Assembly (NCBI GenBank): GCA_964407285.1 | Contig: CAYOVG010000376.1 | Location: forward strand, 1-6,549 | DNA length: 6,549 bases | Direction of reading: 5' to 3' | Origin: CAYOVG01 sp964407285 | Lineage (GTDB): Bacteria > Desulfobacterota > Syntrophobacteria > Syntrophobacterales > Syntrophobacteraceae | Shown: in pieces, positions 1 to 6,131 of the stretch | How the letters are laid out: each line of letters starts with the position of its first letter | Numbering within the stretch: the stretch's first letter is position 1 | Notes under the pieces: generated by a model | The model's database searches: none | The model's input: only the letters and a program-made list of their open reading frames with translations | Told to the model about the DNA's origin: nothing | Translations under genes and position numbers: made by a program

Positions 1-1
1 C

Positions 2-2191
2 GGGTGTTTAAAGCTCTCCGCCGATGGCGACTACATCGACACGGACGATCTCGAAGCCCTGAGGCTTCCCGGCGACTTCACTTTCGAGTGCCGCATCCGA
101 CGGACATCGAGCGACAACAGCGCCATCTTCAGCCAGGAGGTCGTGGACGGCGGGTCGGGTACGCGGACCCGGATCAGTCTGGTCTACGTGTCCGGGACGC
201 TCGCCTTTCAAATTGCGCGCGGGTCCGGATCTTATTGGGAGGGGCTCGCAAACGTCTCGGCCGCGGTGTCGCTCGAACTCGATTCGTGGGCCCACGTCTG
301 CGCGCAGAAGAGCGGGAGCGCCATAAGGCTCTACGTGAACGGATCGAGCGTCGGGGAGACCCGCGGCCACGCGGACTACTTCTGGCCGGAAGAGCTCTCC
401 GGCCATGAGTACGACCCCATCGCTTATGCCTGCCTTTCCTCCACGCAGAAGAGCGCCTATCAGAACCGCATCGGATACGGCTGGTTCTTCTCCGGCGATG
501 CCTGGCCGGCCGCGGGGACCGTGCGAATCGATGAGATCCACGGCCGGTGCCTGCTCGATGAGATGCGCGTCACGCGCGGACTGGCCTACGGCTTCGACTC
601 CTTCACCCCTCCGTCGGAGCCGCTGGAAAACCCCTTCGATGCGGACGGGGACGATACCGAAATCATCGACACGAAGGGGACGTGCGATGCGGTCAGGATC
701 ATGATCGAGTGTCCGAGCGGGCTCTACAAGGCGAACAGCAACGGAGAGCTGAAAAGCTACGAAGTGAGCTTCGATCTCTCCCACAGGAATTCGGATTCCA
801 CGGGCGGTTGGACCACATCGAGGGTGAGCCTCACGGCGAAGTCGCGCTACTGCGTGCGCAAGCAGTTCGAAATCGCCTTCCCCGGCCGGGGCAGATACCA
901 GGTCAAGGTGCGGCGGCGCACCGCGGACGACGGCGAGAACACCGGGGTTTCCAGCAAGACGTATCTCACCGGGTTCGATGAGATCACGAACGAGGAACTC
1001 GCATATCCGGGCATCCGGTGCGTGGCGCTCGGCATCAAGGCGTCCGATTCGCTCGGCGGGCAGGCGCCCGCCATCCGCATCATCAACAGGAACAACAGCA
1101 TCACCGTGCCCGGATGGCCGCGGGAGCAACGGAACAGCCGGTCCTGCCGCTCCGGCGCGGGGGAGGAGGGGAGCGAGCAGACCGTCGATCCCACCGTGCC
1201 CGCCTGGGCCGCCTTCGACGCGCTCACCAACGGCCGCTACGGGCGCGGGATCGACCCGGCCGGGATCAACCGGACCAGGTGGGAGGAATGGATCGACTGG
1301 ACGGAAGGCGTGGTCGGATCCTGCAAGAGGGCTCAGTTCAACGGCGTGTTCGACGGTTCGCCGGGTTCGCTCAAAACCGCCCTCAACCACATCGAAAACG
1401 TGGGGAGGGCGAAGATTATCCCCATCGGCCAGACCTACTCGGTCATCATCGACAAGCCGGAAACGGAGCGGGGGCTCTTCACCTGCGGGAAGATCAAGCC
1501 GGGGAGTTTCAAGCTGCAGTGGATTCCCAGGAGCGAGAAGGTCGATGAGATCGAGATCGAATACTTCGACAGGACCAGGGTGTATGCCTCGCAGTCCGTG
1601 TACGGGAGAGCGAGCTGGTTCGACGACCTGACGCGCCCGGCCCGGTCGGCGAAGGTCACCCTGATCGGGTGCAACAACCGGGACCAGGCGCAACGGGAAG
1701 CGCTCCTGCGGATACAAAAGACCGAATTCACCACGAGGATGGTCGAGTTCAGCGTGCCGGTGGAAGCGGTGGTGCTGGAGCCGGGGGCCGTGATTCGGGT
1801 GCAGCACGACTCCAACCGGTACACCTACGGCGGGCTCCTCGGGCTCGACGTGAACGGGACCACGGTCACCCTGGACCGCGCCGTCACGCTCTCGTCGTCG
1901 GTGTTCGGCTCCGGGGTGAAGATCTGGGTGCGCGACGGGGACGACACAATCCACGAGCGCGCCATTACCGGCCCCTTCGACGAGGCGACCCGGACGCTCG
2001 GCATCGAGAGCCCCCTCACGGCTTCCCGCTTCGACCCGTACGCCGTCGGCCGGCCCAACGAGGAGAAATGGCTCTACCGCATCACCCGACTCGATGTGGA
2101 AAAGGACGAACTGGTCACCATCACCGCCCTCGAATACACGGAGAAGGTCTACTACCACGAGGACTACGACAACGGGAACACGGCGATTTGA
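2..2191 (+). CDS. Phage tail-tip (host specificity, gpJ-like) protein with LamG domain, 5' partial
   Basis: This is the C-terminal 729 residues of a tail-tip protein. The frame is open from the window's left edge, so the true start lies upstream; the internal GTG at 143 is not a credible start because it would cut the LamG fold. Residues 1 to about 200 look like a LamG/concanavalin-type lectin domain: FTFECRIR, then WAHVCAQKSG, then IRLYVNGSSVG, and finally LLDEMRVTRG. From about residue 235 to the end the protein follows the conserved part of lambda gpJ: GRYQVKVRRRTAD, TGFDEITNEELAYPG, the AAFDALTNGRYGRG segment, FNGVFDGS with ALNHIENVGRAKIIP, and VEFSVPVEAVVLEPG. This family forms the central hub or tip of long non-contractile tails and determines adsorption. 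The protein ends about where lambda gpJ begins its fibronectin-like and receptor-binding C-terminal half, so that half is absent or encoded elsewhere. No further tail gene follows. The family call is strong; the lectin target is unknown. Confidence 0.88.
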   Translation, partial: GCLKLSADGDYIDTDDLEALRLPGDFTFECRIRRTSSDNSAIFSQEVVDGGSGTRTRISLVYVSGTLAFQIARGSGSYWEGLANVSAAVSLELDSWAHVCAQKSGSAIRLYVNGSSVGETRGHADYFWPEELSGHEYDPIAYACLSSTQKSAYQNRIGYGWFFSGDAWPAAGTVRIDEIHGRCLLDEMRVTRGLAYGFDSFTPPSEPLENPFDADGDDTEIIDTKGTCDAVRIMIECPSGLYKANSNGELKSYEVSFDLSHRNSDSTGGWTTSRVSLTAKSRYCVRKQFEIAFPGRGRYQVKVRRRTADDGENTGVSSKTYLTGFDEITNEELAYPGIRCVALGIKASDSLGGQAPAIRIINRNNSITVPGWPREQRNSRSCRSGAGEEGSEQTVDPTVPAWAAFDALTNGRYGRGIDPAGINRTRWEEWIDWTEGVVGSCKRAQFNGVFDGSPGSLKTALNHIENVGRAKIIPIGQTYSVIIDKPETERGLFTCGKIKPGSFKLQWIPRSEKVDEIEIEYFDRTRVYASQSVYGRASWFDDLTRPARSAKVTLIGCNNRDQAQREALLRIQKTEFTTRMVEFSVPVEAVVLEPGAVIRVQHDSNRYTYGGLLGLDVNGTTVTLDRAVTLSSSVFGSGVKIWVRDGDDTIHERAITGPFDEATRTLGIESPLTASRFDPYAVGRPNEEKWLYRITRLDVEKDELVTITALEYTEKVYYHEDYDNGNTAI

Positions 2192-2313
2192 GAGAAGACA
2201 CCATTCAGGACCCGACCGATCGGGTATGCAAAACCAAAAAAAATAGAGCCCTGCCGCAGCATGCCTCCGGATGTGCGTCAAATGTATTGCGGGATCGTTT
2301 TCCCGAGGTTACT
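2192..2313. other. Spacer between phage gene and oxidoreductase operon, with two small dyads
   Basis: This 122-base gap separates the tail gene from the ferredoxin gene and should hold the operon's promoter if it has its own. It contains two short inverted repeats. ACCCG/CGGGT at 2210-2225 has a 6-base loop and a perfect CCGATCGG core overlapping it. CGGGA/TCCCG at 2290-2305 also has a 6-base loop and ends at the ribosome binding site. An A-rich stretch lies at 2229-2243. Neither dyad is followed by a T-run on the + strand, so neither is a standard intrinsic terminator. I see no convincing -35/-10 pair, sigma-54 site or full FNR box (TTGAT-N4-ATCAA), although E. coli ydhY is known to be FNR-activated. 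Confidence 0.4.
2305..2308 (+). promoter_or_regulatory. Ribosome binding site of the ydhY-like gene
   Basis: GAGG lies five bases before the ATG at 2314. This is a tight spacing. A second, better spaced purine motif, GGAGA at 2356-2360, lies ten bases before an in-frame ATG at 2371, so the start of this gene is not settled by the ribosome binding site alone. The first G of this GAGG is also the last base of the CGGGA/TCCCG dyad at 2290-2305. Confidence 0.4.
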
Positions 2314-3096
2314 ATGCTTCAGACTTCGGGACCTGGATTGGCAAAGAATGAATTCGGAGAAATCGTCGAGATGAAATCGCCAGATGAAGCCGGGGAAAGC
2401 GCCGAGCGGGCATTAAGCACCATCACGCCTGGACGGCCTCTTTCAAGAAGAAGTGTCCTCAAGCTTTGTGGAGCTACCATCGCCGGGGTAGCGTCCTGGC
2501 GCTGCTTCGGGATGGGCAGCGGAATGAGCGCCCCGCTGATCATCACAGAGCAGGCTCAGGGCCTGGTGGTCGCGGACCCCACGAGATGCGTCGCCTGCCG
2601 CCGATGCGAACTCGCTTGCACCGATTATAACGACGGGAAATCGTCCCACGCGACGTCTCGAATAAAGGTGCGCCGAAATCTCAATTTTGGTCCATCGGGG
2701 CTCTACACCGGGCAACATAGCCAAGGAGACTGGGGAACCGGGTTGATCATCCAGGACCTCTGCAAACAGTGCCCGCACCCCGTCCCCTGTGCCGATGCCT
2801 GCCCTAATGGAGCCATCGTCGTGAAACCACCCGTAAACGCCCGTGTTATCGATCCGGCCAGGTGCACCGGCTGCAAAGCGTGTCTGAAAGCCTGTCCTTG
2901 GGAGATGATTTCGTTCGATCCGGAGACGGCCAAAGCCACCAAATGTTTTCTGTGCGACGGCAAGCCAAAATGCGTTGAGGCCTGTCCGGCGCAAGCCCTG
3001 ACGTATGTGCCCTGGGTTGACCTGACCGGTGAGGCTCCGGCCCGGATAACTCCCGTTTTGAATAAGACCGCGGCATGCGTGGATTGCCATGAGTAG
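2314..3096 (+). CDS. ydhY: Four-cluster [4Fe-4S] ferredoxin subunit of an AOR-type oxidoreductase, YdhY-like, with Tat motif
   Basis: This 260-residue iron-sulfur electron-transfer subunit is the probable redox partner of the catalytic subunit encoded next. Sixteen cysteines form four [4Fe-4S] sets: C92, C95, C98, C102; C150, C153, C159, C163; C184, C187, C190, C194; and C211, C214, C220, C224. Segments such as GLVVADPTRCVACRRCELAC and the following TDYNDG closely resemble E. coli YdhY as I remember it. YdhY is 208 residues, so this protein is longer at both ends. Residues 44-50 (SRRSVLK) followed by LCGATIAGVA form a twin-arginine (Tat) type signal, but it is preceded by an unusually long N-region. 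Starting at the ATG at 2371 (Met20) would shorten that region to about 25 residues and is a real alternative. The C-terminus carries a CVDCH motif (C255 to H259), one residue short of the end, which resembles a c-type haem site. The stop codon is 23 bases before the next gene, so the two are probably cotranscribed. Confidence 0.86.
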   Translation: MLQTSGPGLAKNEFGEIVEMKSPDEAGESAERALSTITPGRPLSRRSVLKLCGATIAGVASWRCFGMGSGMSAPLIITEQAQGLVVADPTRCVACRRCELACTDYNDGKSSHATSRIKVRRNLNFGPSGLYTGQHSQGDWGTGLIIQDLCKQCPHPVPCADACPNGAIVVKPPVNARVIDPARCTGCKACLKACPWEMISFDPETAKATKCFLCDGKPKCVEACPAQALTYVPWVDLTGEAPARITPVLNKTAACVDCHE

Positions 3097-3105
3097 AGAC
3101 GAAGA

Positions 3106-3110
3106 AAGGG
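3106..3110 (+). promoter_or_regulatory. Ribosome binding site of the ydhV-like gene
   Basis: The purine run AAGGG lies nine bases before the ATG at 3120. It supports that start over the nearby out-of-frame ATG at 3113, which does not lead into the conserved protein. Confidence 0.5.
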
Positions 3111-3119
3111 ACATGCAGA

Positions 3120-5222
3120 ATGACTCAATATGGTGGATGGGCGGGAAAAGTCCTGCGGGTCGACTTGTCTACCGGACGCATCACCACGGAAGACACCGTG
3201 GAAAAATACAAGGATTTTATAGGAGGCACGGGAATAGGGTACAAAGTCCTCTGGGATGAAGTTGCGGCGGGCGCAAAGGCTTTCGATCCCGAAAACAAGA
3301 TCGTCTTCGCCACCGGTCCTCTGGCCGGCACCAGCGCACCCTGCAACGGCAGGACTGCCGTCACCACTCTGTGGCCGACCTGCTGGCCGCGGCACCTGGT
3401 CGCCACGGGGCACATGGGCGGCCACTTTGCAGCGGAACTGAAATATGCCGGGTTTGATGCGATCATTATAGAAGGCAGGGCCGACCATCCCGTCTGGCTC
3501 GCGGTCGCCGATGGGAAGGCTGAAATCAGGGATGCACGTCGGCTCTGGGGGCAGGGCGTACGGCGAACTACATACGAAATCTCCAGGCAGATGGGCGTCG
3601 AGGCAGTAGTGGCCGCAATCGGTCAATCCGGCGAAAACATGGTTCCCCTGTCCATCATCAACAATTCGGTTTCCCATTCAGCCGGAGGCGGCGCGGTGCT
3701 GGGATCGAAGAACCTGAAGGCCATCGGCGTCCGGGGCTCCGGAAGCATACGTATCGTCGGGAATAGAGAGGAATGGGAAAGGGCGGTCAAGTACCATCTT
3801 ACCCTCCTGGGCGCCAACAATCAGGCGGTGACTCCCAACAGCCCGCAGCCCTGGGCGGAATACTACAACCCGGCCGGCCGATGGATTGCATCGAGCGGGC
3901 GGCAATGGGGCGCCGCAAACCCGCCCATCGATACAGGAACCTGTGATCCGCACGACCTCAATCGAATTGCCTATCGAACGAACAACGCGGCTTTTTTTCT
4001 GGGCGACAAGGCCTGGCGGCATACCGTAAGGGGCAACGGCTGTACGGGCTGTCCCATTCGGTGCCACACCATTATCAAGGTTCCTTCCGTTTCTTCGAAG
4101 TACGGTATCTCGGAAATCGGTCAGAACACCTGTGGAGGGCTGACCTTCGGAAGGGCGTTTTTCAAGAGCTTTCCGGACGGCCCCCAAGGACAGACGTCCA
4201 TCGAGGCGTGCATGGTGGGCATGCATCTGGCCGATGACCTGGGTATATGGAATAATTACGGTCAGCTCCAGCGCGACTTTCAGAAATGCTACTACGAAGG
4301 AATATTCAAGAGTAAGGTGGGGGAACAAGAATTCCAAAGCTATTCCTGGGATAAGTTCGAGAAGGGCGATCCGGCTTTTTTGTTCGAACTGCTTCCAAGG
4401 ATCGCCAACCGGGAAGGCGAACTGGCGACGGCCCTTGGGCTGGGGACCGGCTACATGCTGGAGCGGTGGGGAATTGCCGAAGCCGATTGGAAAAGCGACC
4501 GCGGCCTGCACTACTGGAAATTCGGACACCCGAAGCATCATTCAAACGAAGATGCGGGCCAATGCGGCGTCATCATCAACACGCAGTACAATCGGGACGC
4601 CCAGTGTCATTCCCACAGCAACTTTTCTCGAAGCGGGCTCCCGCTGGAGGTCCAGAAAATGCTGGCAGCCGAGCTTTGGGGTTCCGAGGCCGCGGTCGAT
4701 GCGCCGGGTGCGTTCACGCCGATGAACGTTTATAAGGCGAGGATGGCAAAATGGGCGCTGTTGAGAAAGGAGCTGCACGACTCGATTTCCCTATGCAATT
4801 GGATGGGGCCGTGGTCTTCATCGCCGCTTAAGGAGCGCGGCTATAGGGGGGACGATACCATCGAGTCCCTGCTCTACAGTCTTGTTACCGGTGACCATAA
4901 GTCGCGCCGGGAGCTTGACGAGGTTGCCGAACGCATATTCGTGCTCCATCGCGCATTGACTATCCGGGGAATGGGCACGAAAGAGATGCGCGCGAAGCAC
5001 GACACCATCCCGGATTGGGTCTACGGGGATGACAAGGATCGAATTCCCTTCACCAAGGGCACAATTCAAATGGACAAAGACGACATCCAAAACGCAATGC
5101 GCTTGTTCTACGAAGAAATGGGCTGGGACAAGGAGACAGGCGCGCCAACCAGGGAAACCTATCGCAGACTGGGCCTCTCGGACGTTGCCGCGCAACTGGA
5201 GGAACGGGGGTTGACAGTGTAA
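3120..5222 (+). CDS. ydhV: Aldehyde:ferredoxin oxidoreductase-family molybdo/tungstopterin enzyme, YdhV-like catalytic subunit
   Basis: The protein has 700 residues, the same length as E. coli YdhV, and resembles it along its whole length: GWAGKVLRVDLSTG near the N-terminus, FVATGP-type pterin-binding segment ATGPLAGTSAPCNGR (64-78), AAIGQSGENMVPLS (165-178), LGSKNLKAI (194-202), the ALTIRGMGTKEMR segment, and a C-terminal MDKDD followed by FYEEMGWD. The [4Fe-4S] ligands expected for the AOR family are visible as C308, C311, C315 (GCTGCPIRC) and C559 (SLCNW). Family members bind a bis-molybdopterin tungsten or molybdenum site and mostly oxidise aldehydes or reduce acids. E. coli YdhV has been reported to bind molybdenum, and its physiological substrate is unknown. 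There is no signal peptide, so any export would need the Tat motif of the ferredoxin partner. The metal and substrate cannot be read from this sequence. Confidence 0.92.
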   Translation: MTQYGGWAGKVLRVDLSTGRITTEDTVEKYKDFIGGTGIGYKVLWDEVAAGAKAFDPENKIVFATGPLAGTSAPCNGRTAVTTLWPTCWPRHLVATGHMGGHFAAELKYAGFDAIIIEGRADHPVWLAVADGKAEIRDARRLWGQGVRRTTYEISRQMGVEAVVAAIGQSGENMVPLSIINNSVSHSAGGGAVLGSKNLKAIGVRGSGSIRIVGNREEWERAVKYHLTLLGANNQAVTPNSPQPWAEYYNPAGRWIASSGRQWGAANPPIDTGTCDPHDLNRIAYRTNNAAFFLGDKAWRHTVRGNGCTGCPIRCHTIIKVPSVSSKYGISEIGQNTCGGLTFGRAFFKSFPDGPQGQTSIEACMVGMHLADDLGIWNNYGQLQRDFQKCYYEGIFKSKVGEQEFQSYSWDKFEKGDPAFLFELLPRIANREGELATALGLGTGYMLERWGIAEADWKSDRGLHYWKFGHPKHHSNEDAGQCGVIINTQYNRDAQCHSHSNFSRSGLPLEVQKMLAAELWGSEAAVDAPGAFTPMNVYKARMAKWALLRKELHDSISLCNWMGPWSSSPLKERGYRGDDTIESLLYSLVTGDHKSRRELDEVAERIFVLHRALTIRGMGTKEMRAKHDTIPDWVYGDDKDRIPFTKGTIQMDKDDIQNAMRLFYEEMGWDKETGAPTRETYRRLGLSDVAAQLEERGLTV

Positions 5223-5773
5223 TGGGGTCCATCGAAGTTGCCGAATTCATAAGGGAAAGCAGTAGGATGGGGAGGCTGGTCGCACTGGCGGATATTGAAG
5301 CCGAGTTTTCCCGTCGGGATATGCCGGTTTCGGAAGGGGCTCCGGCGCCGGCCCAAATACCCTCGCTCGTTCAGGAAGCCGTCTTCAGCCATGGTGATAT
5401 AAAAATGATCGCCGACGACTCCGGCGATGCCCGGTATTTCTCCGAACAGTTCATGACCGGCGCTTACGCAGGGATTTTGTTGCTCAAAATCCAGGGGCCC
5501 ACCAGGATGATGGCGCAGGTAATCCGGGAACATTCACGTGCATATCCGCGTCCAGTCCCGCTCGCACTCTTTCAATGCCATCCCTTCAATTTAAGTGATG
5601 AAGAGACGGCGCTCCGTCTGAAGGAAATGACGGAAACCCCCTCGTACCAGGACATAGCGCAATTGACCACTTCAATCGGCAATCTTTTTGTATACTCCAC
5701 GGACCATCTCGAACCCGGTCATGCGGCAATGCTTGCTGAGTGGATTGATGTCGGGCAGGTCGAGAATCCCTGA
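5222..5773 (+). CDS. Accessory protein of the YdhV oxidoreductase operon, in the YdhW position
   Basis: This 183-residue soluble protein starts inside the stop codon of the previous gene (TAATG, one-base overlap). That points to translational coupling and cotranscription; no well-spaced ribosome binding site is seen, only a G-run at about 5206-5210. It has a single cysteine (C119), no haem or Fe-S motif, and no signal peptide. A short hydrophobic stretch (AYAGILLLKI, 81-90) is too short to span a membrane. The second half is the more distinctive: IREHSRAYPRPVPLALF (101-117), then YQDIAQLTTSIGNLFVYST (142-160), and LEPGHAAMLAEWIDVG ending in ENP. In E. coli the gene after ydhV is ydhW, a protein of similar size and unknown role. 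The assignment rests on position, size and general character rather than a clear motif. A role in assembly or as a non-redox subunit is an inference. Confidence 0.75.
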   Translation: MGSIEVAEFIRESSRMGRLVALADIEAEFSRRDMPVSEGAPAPAQIPSLVQEAVFSHGDIKMIADDSGDARYFSEQFMTGAYAGILLLKIQGPTRMMAQVIREHSRAYPRPVPLALFQCHPFNLSDEETALRLKEMTETPSYQDIAQLTTSIGNLFVYSTDHLEPGHAAMLAEWIDVGQVENP

Positions 5774-5786
5774 AATCTTTTCCGCC

Positions 5787-5807
5787 TTGCGCAGCAAAAC
5801 GCAATTT
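5787..5807 (+). terminator. Weak intrinsic terminator candidate after the operon
   Basis: The stem TTGCG/CGCAA (5787-5791 with 5800-5804) has an 8-base loop and is followed by only three T residues, 13 bases after the stop codon of the last operon gene. The position is right for a terminator, but a 5-bp stem with a short T-run is weak, so it may not function. Confidence 0.2.
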
Positions 5808-6101
5808 CGCCGGAATAAGTCCACCCTGAAAACGGTGCTTCCGCGCCCGACAAAAGTATTCCCGCCGATTTGATCGAACGGCCGTCAGGCGATGTCGAGC
5901 AGGGGACTCGCGAGAGGATGTCCGACGACGGCCTTCAGCGATTCCACGCCTTCAAGCGGTTGCGTCTCACAGAGAATTCGCCTCCTTGTCTTTACGTCGT
6001 CGCAGGCGCTGCCGAAACCCACGACATCCCGGTGATCCTTTCCAGCGGCTGCGACGAGGCGCGGGTGACGCGAGAAGACCATCCGGAGCGCAATGGTTTT
6101 T

Positions 6102-6117
6102 GTGCGCCATGGCGCAC
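6102..6117. repeat. Perfect 16-bp palindrome
   Basis: GTGCGCCATGGCGCAC is identical to its reverse complement, with no spacer. It is preceded by TTTTT on the + strand, and neither strand has a T-run after it, so it is not an ordinary terminator. It lies inside the stop-free stretch 5819-6160. It could be an operator, a recombination site or the core of a repeat element. Confidence 0.7.
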
Positions 6118-6119
6118 TC

Positions 6120-6131
6120 TGTGTCAACACA
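6120..6131. repeat. Second short dyad, TGTGT/ACACA
   Basis: TGTGTCAACACA has 5-bp arms around a CA centre. It begins two bases after the 16-bp palindrome. A 5-bp dyad can arise by chance; its closeness to the perfect palindrome is the only reason to list it. Confidence 0.4.

Noticed and set aside
2210..2243. Dyad followed by an A-rich run, as a possible terminator of the tail gene
   Set aside because: On the + strand the run after the stem is A, not T, and on the - strand the T-run would precede the stem.
8..2281. 757-codon open frame on the - strand opposite the tail-tip gene
   Set aside because: It is the antisense shadow of a GC-rich gene. Its translation is repetitive in Arg, Pro, Val and Gly with no domain, while the + frame matches gpJ and LamG throughout.
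2273..2292. CAAATGTATTG near the ydhY start as a possible FNR/CRP-type site
   Set aside because: Only the outer CAA/TTG bases are symmetric, and it does not match TTGAT-N4-ATCAA. The known FNR control of E. coli ydhY is not enough to call it.
1669..2313. Upstream extension of the ferredoxin gene's frame
   Set aside because: The frame is open, but this part overlaps the conserved gpJ coding sequence and gives an Arg/Gly/His-rich translation. The Fe-S protein begins at 2314 or 2371.
3678..4541. 287-codon - strand frame inside the AOR gene
   Set aside because: It lies opposite a strongly conserved coding sequence and has no recognisable motif, so it is a shadow.
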